Source: JBBQWR01 sp038210495 (GTDB taxonomy: Bacteria; Planctomycetota; Planctomycetia; Pirellulales; DATAWG01). Taken from it: a stretch of DNA of 64,000 nt. Numbering within the stretch: the stretch's first letter is position 1; every line of letters starts with the position of its first letter. Both the position numbers and the translations under genes were made by a program. The stretch spans positions 120,793-184,792 of the forward strand of contig JBBQWR010000002.1 of NCBI GenBank assembly GCA_038210495.1, given 5' to 3'. The notes under the pieces were generated by a model, which saw only the letters and a list, made by a program, of their open reading frames with translations, was not told where the DNA came from and did not search any database. Of the stretch, positions 9,487 through 18,094 are shown one piece after another.

Positions 9487-10224
9487 TCATGCCTTTGCCA
9501 AGATGATGTCAAAGGCGCCGGCCTGGTAGGCGCCTTGAGGAAGCTTGACTTCCTTGATGTCGACGATGAGCGACTGTTTGATGAACTGGTCGGTCGCGTT
9601 GTGCGGGTCGCCCTTAAAATACAATTGCGTAACGAGCGTCTTGTATCCGGGGTGCTGAACCATGTAATGAATGTGGCTAGGCCGCCAAACGTTCGGCGCC
9701 GTTTGATAGGGACCCGGATGGACGGTCTCAAATTCATAGAAACCATTTTCATCCGTGACCAATCTGGCTCGGTTAAGAAAAACATCGCGGTCGGGCGGCT
9801 TTTGCGAGTCGTCGTTGTCGTATCGGCCTCGCGCATTGGCTTGCCAAATATCGAGGGTCGCCATCGCTAGCGGTCGCCTAGAGTCATGAGCCCAAACCCG
9901 GCCATGGACGAGGAGGACTGTCCCCGGCTCCAGCGGCGGCGTGATTTTGGCTCGGTAAGGGGAAGTGGGTCGGTAAAATGGGCCGAGGATATTGTCCTCG
10001 GTTGGTTTCCAGGAGCCTGGCCCCTGCTGATCGGCCGTCGAGGGCGGAGCGGCTGGGCGCTTCTCGTCGGCATAGCGGCCGTATGCGCCAAGCTCGCCGC
10101 TGGGCTCTGTTGGCCGAGCTTTGCTCGAAAGCAGAAGCGAGCCTATTCCCGCTGCCGCCAGTCCCGTGGCCCCGTGTCGAATGAAGTCGCGCCGCTGCCA
10201 ACGATCGCTAATGGGTTCGCTCAT
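9487..10224 (-). CDS. Intradiol ring-cleavage dioxygenase-like protein, Tat-exported
   Basis: Resembles protocatechuate 3,4-dioxygenase/hydroxyquinol dioxygenases, non-haem Fe(III) enzymes cleaving catechols. The start is at 10224 (MSEPISD), preceded by AGGTGG; an upstream in-frame ATG at 10269 has no RBS. The N-terminus has a twin-arginine signal (RRDFIRHGATGLAAAG). The catalytic core shows NILGPFYRPTSPY (first Tyr ligand region), LDIWQANARGRYDN (second Tyr), and PYQTAPNVWRPSHIHYMVQ (Tyr/His ligands). Extracytoplasmic members of this family are frequent in planctomycetes and their substrates are unknown. Confidence 0.86.
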   Translation of the reverse strand: MSEPISDRWQRRDFIRHGATGLAAAGIGSLLLSSKARPTEPSGELGAYGRYADEKRPAAPPSTADQQGPGSWKPTEDNILGPFYRPTSPYRAKITPPLEPGTVLLVHGRVWAHDSRRPLAMATLDIWQANARGRYDNDDSQKPPDRDVFLNRARLVTDENGFYEFETVHPGPYQTAPNVWRPSHIHYMVQHPGYKTLVTQLYFKGDPHNATDQFIKQSLIVDIKEVKLPQGAYQAGAFDIILAKA

Positions 10225-10401
10225 AAGCCACCTGTCTATCGAATAGAATCGGAAATCACCCAATCGCATTACGCGAATGAGAATTTACCAGATAACGGGC
10301 AAGCAGCGCGTAAAGAGTTTGTAACGGGACGGAAGAGCGCGAGAATGCCGTCCCCTCTTGTCATGATGACGCGGCGTAGCGTCGCACCCATCGGCTTCGC
10401 C

Positions 10402-11400
10402 TCAATCGGTTTCGGGCGTGGCGTTACTGCCGTCCGTGCCCGATTGAGCGAGCAGCCGAGTGAGCGTGTTGGGATGCACGCCCAGGAGTTTGGCGGCGCG
10501 ACCTTTGTGACCGCGCGTGATCTCCAGCGCTTGACGCAGGGCGGCGTCTCGGAGCTTGCCGAGATTCAACGAAGGCAGTGACGACGGCAGCCGCGAAGCC
10601 GAGCCGCAATTCGGCAGGCAAGGCGCCGAATCGAGCACATACGATTGTTCGATGACGTGCGAAAGTTGGCGGATATTGCCCGGCCAATCGAACTCGCAGA
10701 AATCGCGGAGCGAGTCCGCGTCCGGCCGCCACAAGGGCCGCTGGTACTTGGTAGCGAAGCGCACCGAAAAGAATTCAATCAACTCGGGAATATCTTCGAT
10801 TCGCGTCCGGAGCGAAGGAACCCGAAGCTCGACCATGTTCAAGCGATAGTAGAGGTCCTCGCGAAACCGACCGGCGGCGACTTCGGCTTCGAGTTCGCGG
10901 TTGGTCGCGGCCAAAATTTGCACGTCGATCTGGACGGGGTGGGCAGACCCGACCGGCGTGACCTCGTGCTGCTGCAAGACGCGCAGCAGTTTGGGTTGCA
11001 GGTCGAGCGGCATTTCGCCGATCTCGTCCAGAAACACAACCCCGCTCTGTGCCGCGCGAAAGACGCCCAGCGAATTGCCGAGTGCTCCGGTAAACGATCC
11101 CTTTTCGTGACCAAACAACTGGCTTTCCGCCAACGTCGTGGTAAGGGCCGCGCAATTGACCGGCACAAACGGTCTATCGGCGCGAGGGCCGCTACGATGC
11201 AGCGCGTGAGCCCAAATCTCTTTGCCGGTTCCCGTTTCGCCGGAGATGAGCACGGGGCACTGGACTTCCGCCGCGCGAAAAGCATGTTGGGCCACGCGCC
11301 GCATGGCAACGCTTTGGCCGATGACCCATTCGGTCCCCGCGCCGCTCGCGCCAGCTACCGGCCCCGAGTTTGAGGTGGCAGGGGTTGGTTGGATATGCAT
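10402..11400 (-). CDS. Sigma-54-dependent transcriptional activator without a sensory domain
   Basis: NtrC-class AAA+ activator. Residues 1-25 are a short linker with no receiver, GAF or PAS domain. The AAA+ core follows: Walker A GETGTGKE (54-61), the sigma-54 contact loop GSFTGA (101-106, Ser instead of the usual Ala), Walker B VVFLDE (121-126), sensor I LAATNRELE and the arginine-finger region FREDLYYRL. The C-terminus has a Fis-type helix-turn-helix (GHKGRAAKLLGVHPNTL). Length 332 residues. Control presumably comes from a separate partner protein or from expression level. Target promoters are not identifiable here. Confidence 0.9.
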   Translation of the reverse strand: MHIQPTPATSNSGPVAGASGAGTEWVIGQSVAMRRVAQHAFRAAEVQCPVLISGETGTGKEIWAHALHRSGPRADRPFVPVNCAALTTTLAESQLFGHEKGSFTGALGNSLGVFRAAQSGVVFLDEIGEMPLDLQPKLLRVLQQHEVTPVGSAHPVQIDVQILAATNRELEAEVAAGRFREDLYYRLNMVELRVPSLRTRIEDIPELIEFFSVRFATKYQRPLWRPDADSLRDFCEFDWPGNIRQLSHVIEQSYVLDSAPCLPNCGSASRLPSSLPSLNLGKLRDAALRQALEITRGHKGRAAKLLGVHPNTLTRLLAQSGTDGSNATPETD

Positions 11401-11754
11401 ACGTCTGTTCCGATGGCCCTCGGAATGATACCGAAGGCATCCCCAGAGAATGTGGGGATTTTAATTTTAGAATCCGGAGAGAATGTCTCCGAATTGCGTC
11501 ACAAGCGATCCCATCGAAGAAAGAGTTTGCAGGCCCTGCAAACTAAACGGCAGCCCGGAAAATCTCCAGGCTAGAGCTTTATTATAAGCAGGATTCCAAA
11601 CGCTGCAACGAAAATCGACCCCAAATTGCCTGGAATCCTTTATAGATTTTATCCGCGTCACCCTCACATCTAGCGGTTTTTCGGCCAAAATAGCGGTGAA
11701 ATGCGCCAGCAGAGGCGATATTATTAGTCCTCCGTGAGAGCGATTGTGTAACCG
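11401..11754. other. Intergenic region, no gene seen
   Basis: AT-richer than its surroundings, between the activator start and the end of the methyltransferase. No convincing frame on either strand; presumably it holds the activator promoter. Confidence 0.35.
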
Positions 11755-12528
11755 CTACGGCTTGCCGAGATCGATTCCAGCTTGCTTGTCGTCCGCCTCG
11801 AAGAACATCACGTGCTGCCACGGCAGCTTTTCGAACTGGCCGACCAGTTTGAACCCATTGGGCGGAAACTCTTTCAGAATCTGCTCTTTGCTCATCTTGT
11901 GGAGCGGCTTGATCGGCACCTTGGGATCTTCAGCCCTAAATTCCACTAAAGCAATGCGGCCCTTGGATTTAAGGCTCTTGCGCATCGCGGCAAGCATCTC
12001 CTCGGGATTGGAAAACTCGTGATAGACGTCGACGCACAGGATTAGGTCGACCTTTCCCTCGGGCAAATGGGGATCGGTTAGGCCGCCCAGGATCGGCTTG
12101 ATATTCTCGATATGCGCTTCCTTGGCCCGATTGCGCAGCAGGTTGAGCATCTCGGACTGCACATCCACGGCCAGGACTTGGCCATCCTTGCCGACGAGCG
12201 GGGCGATCTTGAGCGAGTAGAAGCCGTTGCCGCAGCCCATATCGCAGACCGTCTGCCCCGCTTTGATGTCGAGGGCCTTCAGCAGCGTCGAGCATTCTTC
12301 CTCGCGCTCGCGCGATTCTCGCACGAGCCACGGGGCGCCCAGGTAGTGCATCGTCTGGGCGATTTCCCGGCCCTTGTATTCCTTAAGGGGCGCGGGGGCG
12401 TTCTTACTGTTGTTAGCCGGCTCTTCGCAGCGGGCCACCACCGCGAGAACCGCGACGAGCATCAAAGACAGCGCGACCGGCGAGTCCGCGCTGATGGCCT
12501 TCGATCGCGAGCTGTATCGATTCTTCAT
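11755..12528 (-). CDS. Exported class I SAM-dependent methyltransferase
   Basis: 257 residues. Rossmann methyltransferase with SAM motif I VCDMGCGNGF, post-I acidic AVDVQSEML, and motif IV region LILCVDVYHEF. Unusually, the N-terminus looks like a signal peptide (VALSLMLVAVLAVVARCEE, possibly a lipobox-like Cys), so the enzyme may sit outside the cytoplasm or be membrane-anchored. SAM availability there would be a puzzle. Planctomycetes do carry such predicted exported methyltransferases. Substrate unknown. A large inverted repeat lies just upstream (12570-12657). Confidence 0.82.
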   Translation of the reverse strand: MKNRYSSRSKAISADSPVALSLMLVAVLAVVARCEEPANNSKNAPAPLKEYKGREIAQTMHYLGAPWLVRESREREEECSTLLKALDIKAGQTVCDMGCGNGFYSLKIAPLVGKDGQVLAVDVQSEMLNLLRNRAKEAHIENIKPILGGLTDPHLPEGKVDLILCVDVYHEFSNPEEMLAAMRKSLKSKGRIALVEFRAEDPKVPIKPLHKMSKEQILKEFPPNGFKLVGQFEKLPWQHVMFFEADDKQAGIDLGKP

Positions 12529-12569
12529 GAACGACTCTCCCCCGTAAAGCGAAGCAAGTCCAGAAACAA

Positions 12570-12657
12570 GGAGCCGCGCACGAAGTAAGCGGTTAGCCCT
12601 GATTCTGAATCAGATCCATCAATACGGTCAAGCGTCGCTTACTTTGTGCGCGGCTCC
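12570..12657. repeat. Long inverted repeat with 22-nt arms
   Basis: Left arm 12570-12591 and right arm 12636-12657 are reverse complements with one mismatch (core GGAGCCGCGCAC). The loop contains a perfect 7-bp palindrome pair at 12599-12613 (CTGATTC/GAATCAG). It looks like a dispersed mobile repeat; a related GCGCACGAAGT word occurs near 7583. Confidence 0.75.
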
Positions 12658-12713
12658 ATGTCATCGTGCATGGCTCCGGGTCTTCGTGCTCGGCTCCGGG
12701 GCTTTCGCTCTCT

Positions 12714-12760
12714 ACCTAAAAAATCAGAGCCTCGCAGGTTGTCGCCAACCCGCGGGGCTC
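12714..12760 (-). terminator. Rho-independent terminator of the Lys-rich peptide gene
   Basis: Stem-loop at 12727-12760 (arms GAGCC..CGC..GGTTG / CAACC..GCG..GGCTC). Read on the minus strand it is followed by a run of six T. It sits about 140 bases downstream of the small gene at 12902-12997. Confidence 0.75.
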
Positions 12761-12901
12761 TTTCTCGTCGTATCGTGAAGAGCGCGGGGGCAACTAATCT
12801 TGAAGCGGGCTGAATCCATTGCCCTGATGCTTCGCGACTGGTTCACTCACCGCGACGGGCTCCCGTGCTCGACTGGGTCGAGCGGGAGTCGGCTTAGCCA
12901 A

Positions 12902-12997
12902 CTAGGCCTTCTTCTTGGCCTTCTTCTTGGCGGCCTTCTTGGTCGACTTCTTCGCGCCCGCTGCCTTCTTCGTAGCAGCCTTCTTCTTCTTGGCCAC
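12902..12997 (-). CDS. 31-residue Lys/Ala-rich histone-H1-like peptide
   Basis: Very small gene. GTG start at 12997 with RBS GGAGG about seven bases upstream, stop TAG at 12902, and a terminator downstream. The peptide is almost entirely Lys, Ala, Thr, Ser and Gly in repeats of KKAA/KKA type (starts MAKKKKAATKKA), like the C-terminal tails of bacterial H1-like nucleoid proteins. It probably binds nucleic acid non-specifically. The strong RBS, stop and terminator argue that this is a gene, though composition-driven chance is possible. The 5' leader contains a perfect hairpin at 13050-13068. Confidence 0.6.
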   Translation of the reverse strand: MAKKKKAATKKAAGAKKSTKKAAKKKAKKKA

Positions 12998-13425
12998 AGG
13001 TCATCCTCCGTACAAAAGGTTTCGGCGTGACTCGTTTTTCGCTTCCCGACTCTCTCGACGCGAGAGAGCCTTGCGAGGAGATTCACGCCACATCACAAAA
13101 AAAACATTCCCATCCTAGGAAGCCGCTCGATCGATCGCACTCGTTGTGATCTCGCTCGCGACGTATTCCTCTGATGCACGGAACTCATGTTGCGTAGTTG
13201 TACGAAACTTTACAATTTGTGCAACACGAATTTGCTTAAATCTTTGAAAGGAGTTCGCGCGAGTCAAGAGCGCGCGAAGAAAATAGCGCGCGTGCGCGGC
13301 GCAAATCCGTTCGCATCGTGCGCTGCGCGAATCAAATTTGCGCGCGTGCGGCGAACGCCTTGCGATCGAAGCGAGCGCGGCGCGGGCCGATGAGATCGCC
13401 GAGCGCGAACGGAAATCGAGATCCG
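12998..13425. other. Leader of the Lys-rich peptide gene and a GCGC-dense spacer
   Basis: Holds a perfect hairpin at 13050-13068 (CTCTCTCG/CGAGAGAG) that would lie in the minus-strand leader of the peptide gene. From about 13255 to 13400 the sequence is strikingly dense in GCGC/CGCG words, unlike its neighbours. No convincing gene. Confidence 0.4.
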
Positions 13426-14232
13426 TTAATACAGCGCGATTGTCGTGCCGCTCCGCAAACGAGCTGCGGGCTGAATGGCCGTGAATTCCCGGCCGAAATG
13501 CCACTTTTTCTCGGGCGCTAGCCGTTTGAAGTCGAGCCATCGCCGGAGCGATCCGCGCGACCGCGGAGCGCGCGTCGGCGTCTCGCTCCATGCGCCGAGG
13601 ATCGTCGACCACGCCGCTTGCCATGCGCCGCGGCGAATGTGAATCGGATCTAGCCCATACCACGAGGCGCTGAGTTCGACGCACGCCGCGCCGCGCGCGG
13701 CGGCGAACAATTTTAATCCCGCATTTAATTTTTCCGCGCGCTCGAGAACCGTTGAGCGACTCAAGCGACACTTGGGATAAGTGCATGTGCGCAGCAAAAA
13801 ATAAAACCAATCGCTCATCGCGGCCGTGCTCGCGATCGGCAGCAGCGTGATCGTCGTGCGCGCGGAACGCGACGCGAGACGATCGAAACACTCGGCGACC
13901 CACTCGAGAATGAGCTCCGGCGCGGCGCCGTAAAGCAGATCGTTGCCGACGTCCGTGATCAGCGCGGCGGTCGGTGCGGGCGGCGATCGGTCCAGCGATT
14001 CCCACAGACCGCAGTGCTTGATCCCCAGCAGCGACCGGCCGAGCACGCGGCTGGTCATTCCATAGGATCGTCCGTGCCCGAGCGCGGCGAGAACTTCGAG
14101 CGGCGATCCCCAGACATGCTCGGCCGTAGGGACGACCGTCGCCAAGCTCCGCGTCAGATTGCTCGCGCCCAGGAGAATCGCGCGGCGCGGCGGTTCGATG
14201 ACCTTCGGCGAGATGGATTGGGCCTCGGCCAC
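13426..14232 (-). CDS. SGNH/GDSL-hydrolase-like protein
   Basis: 268 residues. Features fit the SGNH fold loosely: block I AILLGASNLTRS (Ser in place of the canonical GDS serine), block III ALITDVGNDLLYG (GxND), and a C-terminal DPIHIRRGAW that could provide the Asp-His pair. No signal peptide, so it is probably cytoplasmic. It may be an esterase or acyl-ester hydrolase, but the catalytic assignments are only by position and the substrate is unknown. It lies 27 bases downstream of the site-2 protease gene on the same strand, so the two may be co-transcribed. Confidence 0.6.
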   Translation of the reverse strand: MAEAQSISPKVIEPPRRAILLGASNLTRSLATVVPTAEHVWGSPLEVLAALGHGRSYGMTSRVLGRSLLGIKHCGLWESLDRSPPAPTAALITDVGNDLLYGAAPELILEWVAECFDRLASRSARTTITLLPIASTAAMSDWFYFLLRTCTYPKCRLSRSTVLERAEKLNAGLKLFAAARGAACVELSASWYGLDPIHIRRGAWQAAWSTILGAWSETPTRAPRSRGSLRRWLDFKRLAPEKKWHFGREFTAIQPAARLRSGTTIALY

Positions 14233-14259
14233 GGATATGTTCCCGCGAGAAGAGCCGCT

Positions 14260-15024
14260 TCACCAACCGCCATGACCGCGGCCTTGACCCGTGAAGCTCT
14301 GCAGCATGTTGTAGCTCGAATACGCCAGATAGCCGAACATGATGGTGATGTAGAAGTTCCCGATGTCCACCGGATGCACGCGTGCGGCTTGAAGGCCAGT
14401 GTAAATCGCCACCGCCGCGGCGGTGATGATCGAAATTCGCAGCGAATTGATCAGCGCATCGGGCGAGCGGAAATACATCAGCAACTCGCGGGTGAATTGT
14501 CCCCCGTCGAGCGGAAAAACGGGCAGCAGATTGACCAAGCCCCACCAGACGTTGACCCACAGCAGCATATGCACGAGCACGGACAATTCCACCCTCTCGA
14601 ACATGGGCGGGATCCAGGCGATTCCATACGGCAATCCGACGAAGAATTGGATTGGATGGCCAGTTACTTTGCAAAGAGCGACAACAGCTCCCGCGAAAAC
14701 AAACCCAGCCGCCGGACCGGCAAGCGAAATGAGCATCTCGGGAATCGGTTCGCGTCGCGACGGCCGATATATCGCCAGACCCCCGAAGGCATACAAGAGA
14801 ATGTTCGGCTGCCATCCAAAACGGCGGATGGCCAGAGCGTGCCCCATTTCGTGTATGAGAATCGATACGAACATCACGCCGATCCACATCACCAGGAACT
14901 TAGACGGCTCGGACCGGCCCATGAGCAACGCCACGAGCCAAAACAGGGGATGCACGCGGACCGGAATCCCCAGCAGCGAAAATCGCAGATCGAACTGTGT
15001 CGGCGGTTGGTCGGTGAAGATCAC
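14260..15024 (-). CDS. Site-2 protease family (M50) zinc metallopeptidase
   Basis: Polytopic intramembrane metalloprotease. The zinc motif is HEMGH in a hydrophobic helix, and the second ligand motif is NLLPVFPLDGG in a later helix; both are intact. About six hydrophobic segments. GTG at 15024 is chosen because the conserved family N-terminus (RFSLLGIPVRVHPLFWL) starts just after it; the frame stays open to an ATG at 15096 that would add 24 residues of non-conserved sequence and has a poor RBS. Role: proteolysis of membrane-bound substrates or anti-sigma factors; the substrate is not identifiable here. Confidence 0.85.
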   Translation of the reverse strand: MIFTDQPPTQFDLRFSLLGIPVRVHPLFWLVALLMGRSEPSKFLVMWIGVMFVSILIHEMGHALAIRRFGWQPNILLYAFGGLAIYRPSRREPIPEMLISLAGPAAGFVFAGAVVALCKVTGHPIQFFVGLPYGIAWIPPMFERVELSVLVHMLLWVNVWWGLVNLLPVFPLDGGQFTRELLMYFRSPDALINSLRISIITAAAVAIYTGLQAARVHPVDIGNFYITIMFGYLAYSSYNMLQSFTGQGRGHGGW

Positions 15025-15104
15025 GCGGTGCTCTGCGGAAAGGTTAGCGCTGAAAGCAGCGAGAGGGATACACGCCACAAAGTTAGCATATCCCACCCTG
15101 CCGT

Positions 15105-15140
15105 GGCGAGCGGGGCGGCGTGAGCCCCCTGTCCTCGACG
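15105..15140 (+). repeat. Dispersed repeat, copy 2 of 4
   Basis: Same element as at 5562-5596 (left end GGCGAGCGGGG, core GCGTGAGCCCCCTGTCC). Together with the oppositely oriented copy at 15268-15296 it brackets a 130-bp gene-free spacer. Confidence 0.7.
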
Positions 15141-15267
15141 CGGCGGCGCAAGGGAGTACGAAGTCTCATCCGATGACGAGAACCGATCAAATGAAAACAC
15201 CGAGGAGCGGCGATTTGTGGCAAAAGTCGCGCGGCACATCCAATGACCACCGAGCCACGGCGCGATA

Positions 15268-15296
15268 GGACAGGGAGCTTACGCTCCCCGCTCGCC
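15268..15296 (-). repeat. Dispersed repeat, copy 3 of 4
   Basis: Inverted copy of the element at 5562-5596 (GGACAGG, then GCTTACGC, ending CCCCGCTCGCC). It abuts the lpxB stop codon directly. Confidence 0.65.
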
Positions 15297-16613
15297 TTAA
15301 GCGGCCGTGCGGCCGAGCGGGGCTTCGCTGGAGGCGACGATCATCTCTGGCATGAAGTGCGGCCGCGCGATCGGCGACGGACGCTTGGCAAGCTCCGCAA
15401 GAATATAATCGGTGGCAATCCGCGAGGCGCCGCCGTGCGCGACCCGGGCCTTGAGCTTGGCCAACTCAGCGACCACGCCTTCGCGATACTCTTCGTCCAG
15501 CAACCAGCGGATGACCTGGGCAGCCAACTCGAGCGTCATGTCGTCGCAGGTCAGATACTCGGGGAACAGAATCTTGTCGGACTCCACGCGGCGCCGCGAA
15601 GAGGGCGCGGAACCCTGAAGCTGCGGCAACGTGTCGGGCATGTCGTCCACCGGCGGCGCCTTGCGGATGAAAATATCTTTCGCGGCGAGCAGATTCACCA
15701 GCGTGATGTACTTGACCCGGCGGAATCGCGACTGCACCCAAAAGGCCAGCCGGCCGATGTAGTACAAAATCACCGTGGGCTTCTTGTGATAGAGGAGCTC
15801 GAGCGACACCGATCCGGACACGGCCATGCAGCAATCGGCCAGATGAATCAACTCCGGCGTGCGGCGCACGAAGACATCGATTTCGAGGCCAAGCTCGCGA
15901 ATCCGGTCGCGGGCGAATTGAGCGTGCTGCGGCTTGAATGCGGCCACCGCGAATCGGACCCCCGGCACTCGGACACGGACGATCGCCGCCGCTCTGAGAA
16001 ACCAGCGCAGGTTGGCCGTCACCTCTTGAGTCCGCGAGCCGGGCAGCAGCGTGACGAGTTGCCCCGGGCGGCCTTGCATCTTGTCGATGAACTCTTCGTT
16101 CAGCCGATGCTGTCGCACTTCGTCGAAATAGGGATGGCCGACAAACGTGGCATTGCAACCGCGCTCCTTGAGCCAAGTCTCCTCGAACGGCAGACTGCAC
16201 AGCACATGGTCCACCAGCCGCCGCATCTTTTTGACGCGATGCTGAGCCCAGGCCCAAATCTGCGGGGGCGCGTAATAGAAGACGGGAATGCCGTGGGCCT
16301 TCGCCCGCCACGCGATCCACCAATTGAAGCCGGGAAAATCGATCAGCACCACGGCGTCCGGCCGATGGTGGCGGAAGTAGCGATCGGCGCGGCCCGCAAG
16401 CATCAGAAATTTGTGCAGGTTCAGCAGCGCGCGCAGAATCCACATCACGGCCAAGGCGGTGAGGTCCTCGTGCAGTTCGCAGCCCGCTTCGGCCATCAGC
16501 GGGCCGCCGTAGCCGACGCATTGAACGTCTGGCCGTTTCGTCCGCAATTGGCGAATCAGATTCGCGCCATGCAGATCGCCGCTCGGCTCGCCCGCGGAAA
16601 AAAATATCTTCAT
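15297..16613 (-). CDS. lpxB: Lipid-A-disaccharide synthase
   Basis: GT19 glycosyltransferase joining UDP-2,3-diacylglucosamine and lipid X to make the lipid A disaccharide, peripheral at the inner membrane. The N-terminus MKIFFSAGEPSGDLHGANL is the family hallmark and fixes the start at 16613. Further conserved blocks are CVGYGGPLMAEAG, VLIDFPGFNWW, YYAPPQIWAW, VGHPYFDE, LLPGSRTQE and SGSVSLELLYHKKP. Length 438 residues, somewhat longer than E. coli LpxB. Its presence implies that this organism makes lipid A. The GT2 gene lies just upstream on the same strand, separated by a repeat pair. Confidence 0.95.
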   Translation of the reverse strand: MKIFFSAGEPSGDLHGANLIRQLRTKRPDVQCVGYGGPLMAEAGCELHEDLTALAVMWILRALLNLHKFLMLAGRADRYFRHHRPDAVVLIDFPGFNWWIAWRAKAHGIPVFYYAPPQIWAWAQHRVKKMRRLVDHVLCSLPFEETWLKERGCNATFVGHPYFDEVRQHRLNEEFIDKMQGRPGQLVTLLPGSRTQEVTANLRWFLRAAAIVRVRVPGVRFAVAAFKPQHAQFARDRIRELGLEIDVFVRRTPELIHLADCCMAVSGSVSLELLYHKKPTVILYYIGRLAFWVQSRFRRVKYITLVNLLAAKDIFIRKAPPVDDMPDTLPQLQGSAPSSRRRVESDKILFPEYLTCDDMTLELAAQVIRWLLDEEYREGVVAELAKLKARVAHGGASRIATDYILAELAKRPSPIARPHFMPEMIVASSEAPLGRTAA

Positions 16614-16620
16614 GCTGGAG

Positions 16621-16680
16621 GGTGGGCAATGCCCACCAGATTTGATTTCAATGTGCCATGGCTGGTGGGCAGTGCCCACC
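16621..16680. repeat. Pair of short palindromic repeats
   Basis: Two copies of a near-palindrome GGTGGGC(A/A)(A/G)TGCCCACC at 16621-16637 and about 16663-16679, separated by 25 bp, between lpxB and the GT2 gene. Similar elements are dispersed in many planctomycete genomes (family knowledge). Confidence 0.65.
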
Positions 16681-16685
16681 TACGG

Positions 16686-17417
16686 CTACGAGGCCAGTTT
16701 TGTAAGCGGCGAATCGGAGGAACTCGCCAGCGGAGCATGAATCTCGTGGGCCGCGTCGCTCCGCCAGCGGCGGCAGGTCCACCAAGCCGTGAGCAAATCG
16801 AGCGGATTGGGCTGCGAATCTTGAAGCGGCGCGCGGGCTTCATTCTCTTTCACGTACATGTCGCCGACGCGAAATCCGCGTCGCGCCACCAGCCACGGCA
16901 GGTAACGCCGCATCCCGCCCGGAAGCTGAATGCCGGCCACCGCCTCGCGCCGGGCCGCCCAAAACAGACAATCGGGATGACGCACTTCGATTCCCAACAG
17001 CATCCACCGCGGAATTCGCTCGACCCGATGCCAAAATTTCTTCCAGCCGCTGAGTCGCCGCCGAGCATAAACCAGATCGAGCCGCGACAGTCGGGCGATC
17101 AAATGCGGAATCTGCTCGGCCGAATAGTGATCGCCCGGCTCGATCGCCACGACAATCGCGCCCCGCGCGGCGGCGATACCCGCGGCGAGCGCCGTGCTCG
17201 CTCCAGCCGCGGCGTCCAAGCCGATCAACCGCATCACGGGCCAAGCGGCTAACAGTTGCGACAACTGCGCGAGCGTCTTCTCCGACGAGCCATCGTCGAC
17301 GCAGATGATTTCATAGGGCAGCGCCAAGCGATTGAGTTCAGCGCACAACCGAGGGATCTGCCGGTCGAGCGCGGCGGCGCAGTCGCGATGAGGAATGACG
17401 AGCGAGTAATGAACCAT
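16686..17417 (-). CDS. Family 2 glycosyltransferase
   Basis: 243 residues. GT-A fold: N-terminal MVHYSLVIPHRD, nucleotide-binding EIICVDDGSSEKT, and a degenerate later acidic motif (AIEPGDHYS in place of a clean DxD). ATG at 17417 is preceded by AAGGA eight bases away. Such enzymes transfer sugars to lipid or polysaccharide acceptors; position beside lpxB and DUF4254 suggests a role in envelope glycolipid assembly, which is inference. No transmembrane domain is evident. Confidence 0.8.
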   Translation of the reverse strand: MVHYSLVIPHRDCAAALDRQIPRLCAELNRLALPYEIICVDDGSSEKTLAQLSQLLAAWPVMRLIGLDAAAGASTALAAGIAAARGAIVVAIEPGDHYSAEQIPHLIARLSRLDLVYARRRLSGWKKFWHRVERIPRWMLLGIEVRHPDCLFWAARREAVAGIQLPGGMRRYLPWLVARRGFRVGDMYVKENEARAPLQDSQPNPLDLLTAWWTCRRWRSDAAHEIHAPLASSSDSPLTKLAS

Positions 17418-17621
17418 CGTCGCATCCTTGCGACCGGGCATTGGGGGAGATTTTTGCGCCGGGAGTATCACACAACCGCCGCCGCCGGCAAAGATCAATT
17501 TCGACGAAACGCAATCGGGCAACTGGCAATCGTCGCGATCATCCAACCATCGCCCCGCAACCCGCCCCTTGGCCGCGCTCGCTTGCGACGCGCTGAGTGC
17601 GCCCTCCCAACCACGCATCAA

Positions 17622-17665
17622 CAAAAAGAGCCCGGTGGGCTGACCAAGGCAGCCGACCGGGCTCT
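17622..17665 (-). terminator. Rho-independent terminator
   Basis: Perfect 10-bp arms (AGAGCCCGGT at 17627-17636, ACCGGGCTCT at 17656-17665) followed on the minus strand by TTTTTGTTG. It starts exactly at the stop of the 28-residue frame 17665-17751. Confidence 0.8.
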
Positions 17666-17751
17666 TAACCGTGAAAAGCGGGCTCTCCCGTAATGGGCAT
17701 TGGATCGCCATACCGCGGCGACAGGCTGATAAAGTTCACGGTGCTCGTCAT
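17665..17751 (-). CDS. Possible 28-residue peptide gene
   Basis: ATG at 17751, weak purine-rich RBS (GAAAAGAG), and a stop codon fused to the terminator stem. The peptide begins MTSTVNFISLSPRYG. The frame stays open upstream to 17937, so a longer product is possible. The terminator is the main evidence that a transcript ends here. No family recognised. Confidence 0.3.
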   Translation of the reverse strand: MTSTVNFISLSPRYGDPMPITGEPAFHG

Positions 17752-18094
17752 GGCACTCTTTTCAGGGTTGTCCCCAAAGATGTCGCGGGCATCCTCGGAG
17801 CCAACTGGGTCAACCAGAGCGATGGGCTTTAAAGCACTCGCTGTGCCAAAGCGATAGAAGCCAAGACTTCGCCAACGCGACGGCGAGAATGCCGAGGAAA
17901 ATGGCGTGTTCTGCCCGACACTTGCAATCCAAGACACCCGAACAACGGGTCGGTCTTGTAAAAGCTACATGCGGCTGGCGAGAAGTCGCCTGGCAGGTTG
18001 CGACGAACGGATAAATCGCGAAAGTCCCGTCGAATAAACACGGGATATTTTGTCAGCAGGACGGCGCAATAGGATGCCGCGGCTATGTGCGTCG
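17752..18094. other. Intergenic region, no clear gene
   Basis: Short overlapping frames only. It should carry the promoter of whatever transcript ends at the 17622-17665 terminator. Confidence 0.3.

Noticed and set aside
13115..14887. A 590-codon minus-strand frame
   Set aside because: Arg-rich composition with no domain; it is an out-of-frame shadow of the SGNH and site-2 protease genes, which show recognisable motifs.
15243..17252. A 669-codon plus-strand frame
   Set aside because: Antisense shadow of lpxB and the GT2 gene; its content is low-complexity and unlike any family.
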